DNA from: Prolixibacteraceae bacterium
GTDB lineage: Bacteria > Bacteroidota > Bacteroidia > Bacteroidales > Prolixibacteraceae
Length of the DNA: 41,004 bases
Direction of reading: 5' to 3'
Assembly: GCA_016930365.1 (NCBI GenBank)
Contig: JAFGGY010000009.1
Coordinates: 1-41,004 of the forward strand
A model generated the notes under the pieces. That model had not been told where the DNA came from and did not search any database. It saw only the letters and a list, made by a program, of their open reading frames with translations. Positions 26,909 through 36,563 of this stretch are shown piece after piece (position 1 is the first letter of the stretch; each line of letters begins with the position of its first letter). Position numbers and translations under genes: made by a program.

Positions 26909-26934
26909 AAATTTGGCTAAAAATTTGTTTTTTC
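26909..26934 (+). terminator. Intrinsic terminator after ppk1
   Basis: CAAATTT (26909-26915) pairs with AAATTTG (26922-26928) around a GGCTAA loop, followed by six T. It is 5 bases past the ppk1 stop. The stem is AT-rich, so it may be moderate in strength. Confidence 0.7.
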
Positions 26935-26981
26935 AAGCAGGGAAGAAGTAACATAAAGCGGAATACTAGAAAAACATTAAT

Positions 26982-29609
26982 GTGAAGAAATTATCGATTA
27001 TATTAAGCTTGGCATTTGGGGTCTTATCAATCCATCTAAGTGCACAAATATCGGAAGGCGGCATGCCCTTTTCGTATCACCAAAACCTTAAATCGCTCAC
27101 GCAGGTTCCAACCGTTGAGCTACGCGAAATAAACATCGACAGCCTTATTCAGAATGACCGTATAACTGGCATCCCTTCGAGATATGGGATAGTTGAAGAT
27201 CTTGATGTAAATCTAAAAAACGGCATCGAAACCACAACCGACTCTGGAAAGTATTGGCGTTACCGGGTTATTGCCCCCAGCGCCTATTCTTTAAAGTTAT
27301 TCTTTTCCGATTTTCACATTCCCGAAGGTGCTCAACTATTTGTTTACAACCACGATTATTCAACCATATACGGAGCTTATACTCACTGTAATGTAAACCC
27401 TGAATTCAGCTTTGTCGTTGCCGATTTTCCCGGCAGCGAACTTCTTATTGAATATTACGAACCCAACAAAGCTTCGTTCGAAGGTATAGCACGCATCAAA
27501 CAAATCAGTAAGGCATACCGCAATTTATCGGAGCTGATTTCGGAAAATACAGAGGACAGCTCGTACGATGATGTGAACTGTGGCGAAGGCCTGAACTGGC
27601 AGCTCGAAAAGCATGCTGTGGCTAAATATACATTTATGGAAGAGGGCTACAGTTACACGTGCAGCGGAGCTTTAATAAACAACGAAAATTTTGATGGCAC
27701 ACCGTATTTCTTAACGGCCTATCATTGTGTCAGCACCAGCGATGCAGCACAAACCCTTACGGCTTACTTCAATTACGAATCGCTGGGCTGCGGAATGATG
27801 AATAAACCCAACAGTCAAACACTCAGCGGAGCCGATTTGCTAACTACCGGCAACAAATCGGATTTCACCCTGTTAAAACTAAAAACCACTCCCCCGCCCG
27901 AATATCAACCCTATTATGCAGGCTGGGATTTAAACGAAAACCCTCAATCGGCAGTTTCCATTCATCATCCGGAAGGATTTCGAAAAAAAATATCGTTTGA
28001 ATATCATCCACCTGTATCGTACAACGAGTTGATTTTTTGGGAAGACAACTCAGCTACGCCCTTAAACTCACACTGGGAAGTGTATTTCGATGCCGGCATG
28101 ACCGGCAGTGGCTCATCGGGTTCACCACTTTTCAACGAAAACCGACGAATAATTGGTCAGCTACATGGTGGAGGTGATTACGATTCATACTACGGAAAAA
28201 TCAGCTACTCGTGGGAAAACAGCACACGTTCAGGTCGATTCAGATTCGATGAATTGGCAGAATTTCTGTCAAATGATTCAAGTACTCTTGCTATAGATGG
28301 CTATTATCCACCAGAAAACCTGCCCGAGGCTATAATCGGTATCGAAAACAAGTACGTGTGTACCGGAGCACCGGTAACCTTAACCGAATATTCGGTGTTT
28401 GATGTTAACAAATGGAAATGGGAAATTTCGCCTGCAACTGTATCCTTTATCGAAGGCACATCGCCCACTTCGCAATCGCCCATTGTGCGCTTTAACGCTC
28501 CCGACACTTACACTATACAGCTCACTGTTGAGAATGCTTATGGCAAAGATGTTCGCACATACAACGATGCCATACTGGTCGGGAATAATATTAAAGTAGC
28601 CTACGAAACACTGGAGGGAAACAGCATGTGCCTTGCCGATGCCGATTCACTTAGCATTAAAGCCTTGGGGGCAAGCAATTACCAATGGACGTTCGACAAC
28701 AACAGCCAGGAATGGTTCAACGTTAATAACCCCGACTCTCAAACCATTATCATTACCCAAAAGCCCGGAGCATATATCGACTCAACCATCCATCTCACCG
28801 GTATCGTTATAGGAACCCACGGAACATGCTCCGATTCGAGCTATTTCGACATTGAGATCATTACTGCAAGCGGCGACAACATTGCCAATGCTCAACACAT
28901 TATACCAGGCATAAACGGGCCGTTCAACAATACCTGCGCCGGACTTGAACCTAACGAACCGATACCACCAGCCGGCGAATGTGTATCGCAAAATGAATGG
29001 TGCGACGAATTTGGAACTGGCGACGACTATCTGGCTAATACCGTGTGGTTTACCTTTGATGGCCCCGAATCGGGTGCCGTTTCGATTGCAGCTACAGGAA
29101 TGGATGGCCAGATTGCCCTTTACGAAGCCTATTCGTACCAGAATATTTTAGATGGAAATTACACCATTGTTGCAGCCAACGACGATGCCAGCCTTTCCGA
29201 TTACACATCGTATATAAAACCGGTAGATGTTAAGAAAGGACAAACATACTGGATTCAGTTCGATGGCAGCCAGGGCAATATTCAAGGCGATTTTTATATC
29301 GAATTAACCGAAGAAAAAGGGACTAAAATCGAGATAAACGAGCAAATTGACACACCTAATCTAAAAATATATCCACAACCGGCTAAAAACGATATCACAG
29401 TCGAAAGCAGTGCTTTTACAAACTCCAATCAGGCCAGAGTTACCATATACAATCAAATCGGTGCACTGATTTTTTCGGATAATTTATCAATAGTAAACCG
29501 TCAAATTACGGTAAACATGGATAACGAATGGAGCAACGGTATCTATCACATTTCGATACAAACAACCGAACATGAGAGCCTTTCAGAAAGCTTCATCTTG
29601 AAAAAATAG
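26982..29609 (+). CDS. Secreted trypsin-like serine protease with PKD-like domain and T9SS tail
   Basis: An 875-residue exported protease. A signal peptide (KKLSIILSLAFGVLSIHLSA) starts at GTG 26982; the ATG two bases earlier is followed at once by a stop. After a propeptide of about 200 residues comes a chymotrypsin-fold domain similar to lysyl endopeptidases, with H248 (LTAYHC), D294 (SDFTLLKL) and S379 (GSSGSP). Then follow a PKD-like domain (about 447-530), a second beta-rich region (about 630-770, with FTFDGPESGAVSIAATG) and a type IX secretion sorting domain (LKIYPQPAKNDITVES, ending FILKK). It is expected outside the cell or on its surface. Specificity is not provable from sequence. 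Confidence 0.92.
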   Translation: MKKLSIILSLAFGVLSIHLSAQISEGGMPFSYHQNLKSLTQVPTVELREINIDSLIQNDRITGIPSRYGIVEDLDVNLKNGIETTTDSGKYWRYRVIAPSAYSLKLFFSDFHIPEGAQLFVYNHDYSTIYGAYTHCNVNPEFSFVVADFPGSELLIEYYEPNKASFEGIARIKQISKAYRNLSELISENTEDSSYDDVNCGEGLNWQLEKHAVAKYTFMEEGYSYTCSGALINNENFDGTPYFLTAYHCVSTSDAAQTLTAYFNYESLGCGMMNKPNSQTLSGADLLTTGNKSDFTLLKLKTTPPPEYQPYYAGWDLNENPQSAVSIHHPEGFRKKISFEYHPPVSYNELIFWEDNSATPLNSHWEVYFDAGMTGSGSSGSPLFNENRRIIGQLHGGGDYDSYYGKISYSWENSTRSGRFRFDELAEFLSNDSSTLAIDGYYPPENLPEAIIGIENKYVCTGAPVTLTEYSVFDVNKWKWEISPATVSFIEGTSPTSQSPIVRFNAPDTYTIQLTVENAYGKDVRTYNDAILVGNNIKVAYETLEGNSMCLADADSLSIKALGASNYQWTFDNNSQEWFNVNNPDSQTIIITQKPGAYIDSTIHLTGIVIGTHGTCSDSSYFDIEIITASGDNIANAQHIIPGINGPFNNTCAGLEPNEPIPPAGECVSQNEWCDEFGTGDDYLANTVWFTFDGPESGAVSIAATGMDGQIALYEAYSYQNILDGNYTIVAANDDASLSDYTSYIKPVDVKKGQTYWIQFDGSQGNIQGDFYIELTEEKGTKIEINEQIDTPNLKIYPQPAKNDITVESSAFTNSNQARVTIYNQIGALIFSDNLSIVNRQITVNMDNEWSNGIYHISIQTTEHESLSESFILKK

Positions 29610-29624
29610 CACAAATTGCAATTG

Positions 29625-31979
29625 CTATCGCATTAACCGCACCCCAAAAATACCACCAGCAATTGAACCCGGTTTAGCCTGAAATTTAATGGTTAAAATA
29701 CCATTACTCTCTTTAACAATTTCTTCAGGCAGTTCATATTCAACGGAATAAAAGCTCTCGTTTTGTGAACCTTCAAGGGTTACGCTCGAAATAACTTTCT
29801 GATTAACCAGGATATCAAAACGTCGGCCTCTATCTCCTCCAGCGTAGGTAATTCGTACTTTTTTAGCTTCTTTTTTCGGGTCATTCAAATCGTAACTGAA
29901 CCAAGCACGTGCATGACGCCAATGACGGTCGAGGTGAACGCCTGCTTCGGTATTTTCTGCCTTAAAGTTATGGTCGCTTTCGGGTTGTTGTTCGCCCGGC
30001 GACACATAATCGATTGTTTTTGCCTCAAGTGCCAGCCGTTCTTCTTCTTGCTTTTTCAAATTGGCCTGGCGCTGTGCAAAATTATCGGGAGTGGTAAACG
30101 GGAAATATACCTCGTAACGCGCATCGTGTATGCGGTAGAATGGTTCGAGCACCAAATCGTTGTCCGATTCAGGATAAACTGTTCCCGAAACTGAAAATTT
30201 TAAGGCTGAAGCTTCAATTTTCTTCGGTTTTAATTCTGCCAATAGATTTTTAGCAATAAACGTTGGAGCTTCGTCAACCGGATAAAGCTTACCATGAGCT
30301 ACGTGTCCCATGCGGCTATCATCGGCAATTAACCCATCGAGGTTTTCGGTACCGGTTCGAGTCCCCAAAACAATTGGCCCATAAACAAACGAGAGGTAAT
30401 CCGATTTATCGGGAAGCTGTTCCAATTCAACATGCATAGGAAGAACAAGCTCTACCCTGTCGCCATTTTCCCATTTTCGTTTCAACTCTACATATTCACC
30501 CTGACTGGCTTTAATTTTTTCATTTTTACCATTAATTTTTATAGTCATTTCGCCTTCGTTTACCCAGCGCGGATAACGAATGTTCAGTGCAAAGCGCGAA
30601 GGTTTATCTAAAGCTACAGTAAACACCGATGTTTCTTCATCGGGGAAACGAGTTTGCTGTGTAATTTTAATATTCTTCTCGTCCCAAGTTAACTCAGAAG
30701 GGATAAACAAATTCACGTACAAATTCTCATCATCGTGCGCATAAATTAGCTCGCCATATTTTCCATGATTTTCGATACCGGAGCCGACGCAGCACCAAAA
30801 AGCCTCTTCGGGTTTCGAATATACCCGGTAATGCCGCGGTCGCATGGTTGTAAAATACACCAACCCTCCATGTTCGGGGTGTTGTGTCGAAAGAATATGG
30901 TTGTACAAAGCACGTTCGTAATAATCGATGTAACGCAACGATTCATCGTAAAAATACAATTGCTTCGAAAGTTTCAGCATATTGTAAGTATTGCAGGTCT
31001 CGGGTCCCTCGCGCGATTCAACCATCGACGAAAAATTATCGGCAGGGTGAAAATGTTCACTAACACTGTTTCCACCGATTGAAATTGTGCGTCGCTGCAC
31101 TACGGTTTCCCAAAAGAATTGAGCTGCCTTGTGCCATTGTTCATCGCCATCGACGGCAGCAATTTCCTGGAATCCAACAACTTTCGGAATCTGCGTGTTG
31201 GCATGTAGCCCGTTAAGTTTATCTTCTCCTTTTAAGAGAGGTTCGAGAATTGCACGATGCGACATACGACGCGCCAGTTCCATGTACTTATTATCGCCGG
31301 TAATGGCTGCCACGTCAGCAAAAATTTCATTCAAACCACCATGTTCCGAGCGCAACATATCTTGTATTTGTTCGTCACTTAAACCGGCAACCATCTCGTA
31401 AAACCAGTCGGTAAGGTCAACCAGCATGGTTTTGGCTTTATCTATTTCGGCTATACGATAAGCATCGAGCAAACCGGCAAATAATTTATGAATATTGTAT
31501 AGCGGCACCCACTTACCATTAAGCGAAAATCCAGCGGCATCAATTTTTCCGGCCTTAATGTCGGCCCACATTTCCATACCTCCGGGAATTCCGCCCACAT
31601 AACCGTTTCCATTGGTTTTCTGGCAACGGTCAAGCTCATCGAGCATGTAGTTTAAACGGTCAAGCATTTCGGGATTTCCGGTAGTTACCCACATTTGAGC
31701 CAGGGCGGTAAGATAATGGCCACCAATATGACCATCGAGCCCTGTGTTTTCCCAGTTTCCGTAGCGTTCGGCTTTTGGTTCAAGGCCAGCACCAAGCAAA
31801 TAAGGAGCAAGCAAGCGGTCGGGGTCGTGAGCCAAAATATATTCAGCATCCAAATCCTGTGCATGTTTAAACTCGCTATCAAGTAATTTTACATCCGACA
31901 AATGGAATGGTTTCAGATCGCCAGCCATGACATACACAGCCAATGATAAATGGAGTATTAGAGTAAGTATCGTTTTCAC
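29625..31979 (-). CDS. GH127 beta-L-arabinofuranosidase-like glycosidase
   Basis: A 784-residue secreted or periplasmic glycoside hydrolase of family 127. A signal peptide (MKTILTLILHLSLAVYVMA) precedes an (alpha/alpha)6 barrel with the zinc-binding set of the family: E327 and C329 in GPETCNTYNM, and C396-C397 in FWCCVGSG, where one Cys of the pair is the nucleophile in characterised members. The barrel is followed by beta-sandwich domains and a C-terminal DUF6805-like domain (YAGGDRGRRFDILVNQ and GIFGVRLMR). Characterised relatives release L-arabinofuranose from plant hydroxyproline-rich glycans. It is divergent from an SGNH lipoprotein and not in an obvious SusCD locus. Confidence 0.92.
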   Translation of the reverse strand: MKTILTLILHLSLAVYVMAGDLKPFHLSDVKLLDSEFKHAQDLDAEYILAHDPDRLLAPYLLGAGLEPKAERYGNWENTGLDGHIGGHYLTALAQMWVTTGNPEMLDRLNYMLDELDRCQKTNGNGYVGGIPGGMEMWADIKAGKIDAAGFSLNGKWVPLYNIHKLFAGLLDAYRIAEIDKAKTMLVDLTDWFYEMVAGLSDEQIQDMLRSEHGGLNEIFADVAAITGDNKYMELARRMSHRAILEPLLKGEDKLNGLHANTQIPKVVGFQEIAAVDGDEQWHKAAQFFWETVVQRRTISIGGNSVSEHFHPADNFSSMVESREGPETCNTYNMLKLSKQLYFYDESLRYIDYYERALYNHILSTQHPEHGGLVYFTTMRPRHYRVYSKPEEAFWCCVGSGIENHGKYGELIYAHDDENLYVNLFIPSELTWDEKNIKITQQTRFPDEETSVFTVALDKPSRFALNIRYPRWVNEGEMTIKINGKNEKIKASQGEYVELKRKWENGDRVELVLPMHVELEQLPDKSDYLSFVYGPIVLGTRTGTENLDGLIADDSRMGHVAHGKLYPVDEAPTFIAKNLLAELKPKKIEASALKFSVSGTVYPESDNDLVLEPFYRIHDARYEVYFPFTTPDNFAQRQANLKKQEEERLALEAKTIDYVSPGEQQPESDHNFKAENTEAGVHLDRHWRHARAWFSYDLNDPKKEAKKVRITYAGGDRGRRFDILVNQKVISSVTLEGSQNESFYSVEYELPEEIVKESNGILTIKFQAKPGSIAGGIFGVRLMR

Positions 31980-32539
31980 TATAATAAAGTTAGGTTATAC
32001 ATTTGTTTTTCAATTAAATATATTAAATGAGACAAGTTGTGATTATCAATGACCGTGGAACTCGCATGAATTTAATCATCCTCTTGGATGCGATCGTTTT
32101 ACATGCTCGTTTCATATTACTATTAGATTTTAACCCAAAATAAGGCTTTTTTTTGCTATTTGAGAGTAAACATACAAGCTTAAAGTTTAATATTATCTTA
32201 TTTTGAAACGTCAATTATCTTAAATCAGAAAAAACAGCTCGTTAGATTATTGATATAAGATGCTATACTTTGTTTGTAATAAACTAATTATCCGTAATTT
32301 ACTCGATTACACCAACTCAATACAAAAAATTCATTTTCAATTACTTAAAAACTATTAACGAACTGTTGCAAACAAAACAAACCATAAAAGTTTTATTTTC
32401 CCACTAAAAATCAGTACTGCCCGGTAGAAAGATAAAATTTACTTTTCTACGCTCACAATCTTCAAAAATAATACGGACAACAGTGAAAAAAAAATCTAAG
32501 TGCAGAAGAGAAATGTTTCCTCGTTTATTCTAATTTTGG
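31980..32539. other. 560-base AT-rich divergent intergenic region
   Basis: This separates GH127 from the SGNH gene. No credible gene or RNA was found. A near-inverted repeat (TCAATTATCT at 32211-32220, AGATTATTGA at 32244-32253, 9 of 10 positions) and a small CATCC/GGATG hairpin (32078-32091) are present. A TAATTTTG at 32531-32538 matches the -10 consensus, but is so close to the SGNH gene that it would fit only the second Met (32555). Confidence 0.5.
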
Positions 32540-33259
32540 ATGAAAAATTTATCTATGTTACGAAAAATAAAAATTCAGTTTCTCTCTCTTTTACTATTAA
32601 GTGTGTTTGTTGTATCCTGCACTACGAACAACAAAGCGATTATTAACAAATCGGATTACGAAACTCCCATCAAAGTAGCCTGTGTAGGAAACAGCATAAC
32701 TTATGGGCATGGCATCGAACATCGCGACAGCCTGAGCTACCCGGCACAGTTGCAACGCTTGCTGGGTTCAGACTGGGAAGTACAAAATTTTGGAGTTAGC
32801 GGCCGCACACTAATGAGCAGTGGCGACTTACCCTGGATTAACGAACCGATTTACCAGGACGCTATTAGTTTTCAACCCGATGTAGTGCTCATCAAACTGG
32901 GCACCAACGACACAAAACCTCAAAATTGGGCTAACAAAGACGATTTCATGAACGATTATCGCAAATTAATCATATCGTTTCAACAACTGGATTCGTCGCC
33001 CGAAGTCGTGCTGTTAAAAGCTGTTCCGGCCTTTTCGGGACGATGGGGCATCAACGGCAGTATAATCAAGGATGAAGTAAATCCCATGATTGAAAAACTT
33101 GCCATAGAATTCGATCTTCATTGTATAGATTTGTATTCACACTTTACCGAAAAAGCCAATTTGTTTCCCGATGAGATTCACCCCAATGCCGAGGGTGCAG
33201 AAATAATAGCCACCATCATCTTTGAAAAGCTAACCGGAAAGAAACAACATGTGCAATAG
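32540..33259 (+). CDS. SGNH/GDSL-family esterase lipoprotein
   Basis: A 239-residue exported lipoprotein hydrolase. A hydrophobic segment ends in a lipobox (SVFVVSC), so the mature protein is membrane-anchored. The SGNH blocks are complete: nucleophile S52 in VGNSITYG, Gly in GVSGRT, Asn in KLGTNDTK, and the D211/H214 pair in DEIHPNAEG. Members remove acyl groups from sugars, lipids or other esters. It is divergent from GH127, so deacetylation of a plant glycan is a reasonable guess. An in-frame Met six codons in (32555) gives an equally good lipoprotein signal. Its 3' end overlaps tag by 11 bases. Confidence 0.88.
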   Translation: MKNLSMLRKIKIQFLSLLLLSVFVVSCTTNNKAIINKSDYETPIKVACVGNSITYGHGIEHRDSLSYPAQLQRLLGSDWEVQNFGVSGRTLMSSGDLPWINEPIYQDAISFQPDVVLIKLGTNDTKPQNWANKDDFMNDYRKLIISFQQLDSSPEVVLLKAVPAFSGRWGINGSIIKDEVNPMIEKLAIEFDLHCIDLYSHFTEKANLFPDEIHPNAEGAEIIATIIFEKLTGKKQHVQ

Positions 33260-33827
33260 ATGCGACTGGGGACAATCGCCCGAGATATACCGCGAATATC
33301 ACGACACCGAATGGGGTGTACCGGTTTACGACGACAAGAAACTGTTTGAGTTTTTGCTGCTCGAAAGTGCACAGGCCGGATTAAGTTGGCTAACCATTTT
33401 AAAACGTCGCGAAGGGTATCGCAACGCATTTGCAGGCTTCGACGCTGAAAAAGTTGCTGCCTTTGACAACAAAAAAGTAGAAGAGCTGATGCAAAATGCC
33501 GACATCATACGCAACCGTCGTAAAATTGAATCGGCCATAAATAACGCCCGTGCTTTTCGAAAAATACAGGATGAATTGGGAAGTTTCAGTCACTACATTT
33601 GGGCTTTTGTAAACCACGCTCCCATTATAAATCAGTTTAAAACCATGGCCGAAGTGCCAGCAAAAACAACACTTTCAGAAAAAATATCTGCCGATTTGAA
33701 AAAACGTGGTTTCACTTTTATGGGTCCAACCATTGTATATGCCCACATGCAGGCTACAGGCATGGTGAACGACCACCTGACCGGTTGTTTCAGGCATGGA
33801 GAATTGGAAAAAACACACAATACGTGA
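33249..33827 (+). CDS. tag: DNA-3-methyladenine glycosylase I
   Basis: A 192-residue cytoplasmic base-excision enzyme that removes 3-methyladenine from alkylated DNA. The family start CNRCDWGQSPEIYREYHDTEWG is present in pieces, with the zinc ligands C5 and H18. The second pair lies in HLTGCFRH near the end. The helix-hairpin-helix core includes FEFLLLESAQAGLSWLTIL and LKKRGFTFMGPTIVYAHMQA. Its ATG lies inside the last codons of the SGNH lipoprotein gene, so the two are cotranscribed, a functionally odd pair. A weak terminator follows. Confidence 0.96.
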   Translation: MCNRCDWGQSPEIYREYHDTEWGVPVYDDKKLFEFLLLESAQAGLSWLTILKRREGYRNAFAGFDAEKVAAFDNKKVEELMQNADIIRNRRKIESAINNARAFRKIQDELGSFSHYIWAFVNHAPIINQFKTMAEVPAKTTLSEKISADLKKRGFTFMGPTIVYAHMQATGMVNDHLTGCFRHGELEKTHNT

Positions 33828-33842
33828 CAAATTGCACTTTTT

Positions 33843-33866
33843 TAGCCAACGAAATAGGCTATTTTT
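33843..33866 (+). terminator. Weak terminator after tag
   Basis: A five-base stem TAGCC (33843-33847) with GGCTA (33857-33861), nine-base loop, followed by five T. It is short, so only modest support. Confidence 0.5.
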
Positions 33867-33902
33867 ATCGCTCGAAAAAAATAATTATTAAAGAATTACA
33901 TA

Positions 33903-35111
33903 ATGGTAAAATATTTTCTTAGTGTATTGCTCGCATGTTCCCTCTTATTAAGTTATGCTTCGGCACAAGATGAAGTAACGGATTCAAACAAGGGGTACAT
34001 TTTTACTCCTGTAATTGAAATACCGACTACCGACGTAAAAGATCAGCACAAATCAGGTACATGTTGGTCGTATTCAGGCTTATCGTTTATCGAGTCAGAA
34101 ATGATGCGTATGGGCAAGCCCGAGGTTGACCTCTCCGAAATGTTTGTGGTATGGCATTGCTACAGCAAAAAAGCCGAAAAGTATGTACGAATGCACGGGA
34201 ACACCAATTTTGGCCCCGGAGGCGCCTTTCACGATGTAACCTGGGTAATGAAAAATTATGGAATGGTTCCCCAGGCTGCCTTTACCGGCTTAGCCATTGA
34301 AGAAGATAAACCGGTACACAACGAAATGGACGAAGTGCTGAAAAGCCATGTAGAAGCAATAGTAAAAAATAAAAACAAGAAGCTGAGCCCCGTATGGCAC
34401 GACTCGTTCGACGACCTTTTGCTGAATTATTTAGGGCAATTACCCGAAAAATTTGATTACGAAGGCAAGGAATATACCCCACTGAGTTTTGTAAACGATT
34501 ATATGGATATCAATCCCGACGATTATGTTGAAATCGGGTCGTTTACCCACCATCCGTTTTACGAAAAGTTCATTATTGAGATACCCGACAACTGGTTATG
34601 GGATGAGATTTATAATGTTCCGCTTAACGAAATGATAGAAATTATGGACTATGCACTCGAAAACGGCTACAGCATTGCCTGGGGAGCCGATGTAAGCGAT
34701 AAGGGTTTTGCTTCGAAAAAGCAAGGCGTGGCCGTAGTTCCGGATGTGGATATCACAGAAATGGACGACTCGGAGTTATCGAAATGGGAAAACTTATCGG
34801 AAACCGAAAAAGAAAATGAGCTTTACAAACTTGACGGCCCGGGCACCGAAAAAGAAATAACACAAGCCATGCGCCAAATCGACTTCGATAATTACACATC
34901 GACCGACGACCATGGCATGCACATTATTGGAGTTGCCAACGACCAAAACGACACCCCCTATTACATTGTGAAAAATTCGTGGGGCGACTACAACGACCAT
35001 GAAGGCTATTTTTATGCTTCGAAACCCTACGTGGCTTTGCGTACCATCGATTTTATGGTACACAAAGATGCTATTCCGAAAAGCATTGCCAAAAAATTAG
35101 GCATTAAGTAG
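33903..35111 (+). CDS. Exported C1B cysteine peptidase (bleomycin hydrolase-like)
   Basis: A 402-residue papain-fold aminopeptidase of the C1B group. A signal peptide (VKYFLSVLLACSLLLSYASA) puts it in the periplasm or outside, unlike the cytoplasmic PepC/bleomycin hydrolase. The catalytic set is C54 in KSGTCWSYSGL, H337 in DDHGMHIIGV and N358 in YIVKNSWGD, preceded by the DVKDQHKSGTCW oxyanion Gln region. The middle insert is acidic, as in family members that form hexamers. It is a single-gene unit that ends at a shared terminator with lysC. Confidence 0.92.
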   Translation: MVKYFLSVLLACSLLLSYASAQDEVTDSNKGYIFTPVIEIPTTDVKDQHKSGTCWSYSGLSFIESEMMRMGKPEVDLSEMFVVWHCYSKKAEKYVRMHGNTNFGPGGAFHDVTWVMKNYGMVPQAAFTGLAIEEDKPVHNEMDEVLKSHVEAIVKNKNKKLSPVWHDSFDDLLLNYLGQLPEKFDYEGKEYTPLSFVNDYMDINPDDYVEIGSFTHHPFYEKFIIEIPDNWLWDEIYNVPLNEMIEIMDYALENGYSIAWGADVSDKGFASKKQGVAVVPDVDITEMDDSELSKWENLSETEKENELYKLDGPGTEKEITQAMRQIDFDNYTSTDDHGMHIIGVANDQNDTPYYIVKNSWGDYNDHEGYFYASKPYVALRTIDFMVHKDAIPKSIAKKLGIK

Positions 35112-35131
35112 AATCAATCAATTCAGACTAT

Positions 35132-35180
35132 AAAAAAAGGGGCTATACAATTGCTTTTGTACAGCCCCCTTTTTATTTTT
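35132..35180. terminator. Bidirectional terminator between C1B peptidase and lysC
   Basis: GGGGCT-TACAA (35139-35150, one bulge) pairs with TTGTA-AGCCCC (35157-35168), with A runs before and T runs after, in the convergent gap. Confidence 0.85.
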
Positions 35181-35192
35181 CTTACGCCTCAA

Positions 35193-36509
35193 TTAATCGT
35201 TAAACAAACTATCGCTCAGGCTTTGCAAGGTTTTCTTTTTGTACTTACTTTTTATCAGCACCGACATATTATAGCGGCTTCCACCATACGAAATCATTCG
35301 AACAGGAATACCTTCGATGGCTTCAAATACCTGTTTCGAAAACACTTTTTCTTCAGAAATCATATCGCCAACAATACAAACGATGGTTTGGTCGCGGTCA
35401 ACTTCTACATCGCCAAACTCGTCTAATTCTTCAAGAATCTGATTCAGGTATTTGTCGTTATCGATGGTTAACGATACCGATACCTCCGAAGTGGTAATCA
35501 TATCGATTGAAGTTTTATATTTCTCAAACACCTGGAAAACAGCCCGAAGAAAACCATAAGCCATCAGCATTCTGTCGGAACGGATTTTTATAGCAATAAT
35601 ATTGTCTTTTGCCGCAACGGCCTTTAAGCCGTCAATGGTTTTATCGTTCGAAATTAGCGTACCACTATCCTCGGGGTTCATGGTATTCTTTAACCGTACC
35701 GGAATATTTGCCTCGCGTGCCGGCAAAATAGTAAGCGGATGCAGAATTTTAGCACCAAAATAAGCCAATTCAGCAGCCTCGGTAAACAACAAATTATCAA
35801 TCTTTTGTGTATTTTCTACGTAACGGGGGTCGTTGTTATGGAATCCATCAATATCGGTCCATATCTGTACCTCTTCGGAGTCAATAGCAGCACCAATAAG
35901 CGTTGCCGTATAATCGCTTCCACCGCGTTGAAGATTATCAATATCGCCGTAAATATTACGACAGATAAAGCCCTGGGTAATATAAATATCGTTGCCGCTG
36001 TTGATTTCCAAAATCGGCTTAATTAAATCTTTAATTGCAGCAAGGTCGGCTTGTTTATCGGCATTGATGCGCATAAATTCGAGCGAAGGCAACAGCACTG
36101 CCTTGTGCCCATTTTCCTTTAATAAATTGGTAACCAGCGCAGTTGAAATCAATTCACCCTGAGCCAGAATAATCTGCTCTTTAACTGGTCCAAATTCGCC
36201 ATCAACCTGACTTTCGAGGGTATCGAACTGCTCATCGATTATTTTTTGCCCCATTGCCCGGTACTCGGTTGTTTCGTATAAATCGGCAACCACCTTTGCG
36301 TATTTGGCTTTTAAATCGGATATTATAATTCTTGCTTCGTCCTTCTTATCATTGTATAAGCAATTACTAATTTCAACCAGGGTATTGGTTGTGCCCGACA
36401 TAGCAGACAAAACAACTATTTTAGGCTCTCCATCGGTGATAATATTCATAACCGACCGCATATTCTCGGGAGAACCCACTGATGTTCCTCCAAATTTGAA
36501 AACTTTCAT
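35193..36509 (-). CDS. lysC: Aspartate kinase
   Basis: A 438-residue monofunctional aspartokinase that catalyses the first step from aspartate to lysine, methionine and threonine. The amino-acid kinase domain starts KVFKFGGTSVGSPENM and includes RGGSDYTATLIGAA and IWTDIDGFHNNDPR. The C-terminal part has two ACT-type regulatory repeats (KDNIIAIKIRSDRML and DQTIVCIVGDMI), so feedback control by an end product, usually lysine, is expected. No homoserine dehydrogenase domain is attached. It is divergent from nrnA. Confidence 0.96.
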   Translation of the reverse strand: MKVFKFGGTSVGSPENMRSVMNIITDGEPKIVVLSAMSGTTNTLVEISNCLYNDKKDEARIIISDLKAKYAKVVADLYETTEYRAMGQKIIDEQFDTLESQVDGEFGPVKEQIILAQGELISTALVTNLLKENGHKAVLLPSLEFMRINADKQADLAAIKDLIKPILEINSGNDIYITQGFICRNIYGDIDNLQRGGSDYTATLIGAAIDSEEVQIWTDIDGFHNNDPRYVENTQKIDNLLFTEAAELAYFGAKILHPLTILPAREANIPVRLKNTMNPEDSGTLISNDKTIDGLKAVAAKDNIIAIKIRSDRMLMAYGFLRAVFQVFEKYKTSIDMITTSEVSVSLTIDNDKYLNQILEELDEFGDVEVDRDQTIVCIVGDMISEEKVFSKQVFEAIEGIPVRMISYGGSRYNMSVLIKSKYKKKTLQSLSDSLFND

Positions 36510-36554
36510 TTTTCTATATTTTTTAAGTGTTTCCTAAAATTTGCATAAATATGA

Positions 36555-36562
36555 CAAAATTA
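36555..36562 (-). promoter_or_regulatory. Candidate -10 box for lysC
   Basis: Minus strand TAATTTTG fits TAnnTTTG, 46 bases before the lysC ATG. No -33 box at the normal spacing. An imperfect inverted repeat begins immediately upstream. Confidence 0.4.
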
Positions 36563-36563
36563 C

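Noticed and set aside
29606-29628. Hairpin ATAGCA/TGCTAT between the serine protease and GH127 as a terminator
   Set aside because: It overlaps a stop codon and there is no T run on either side.
32023-32214. A 63-codon minus-strand frame in the GH127-SGNH gap
   Set aside because: AT-rich, lysine-rich product with no signal peptide or motif; probably chance.
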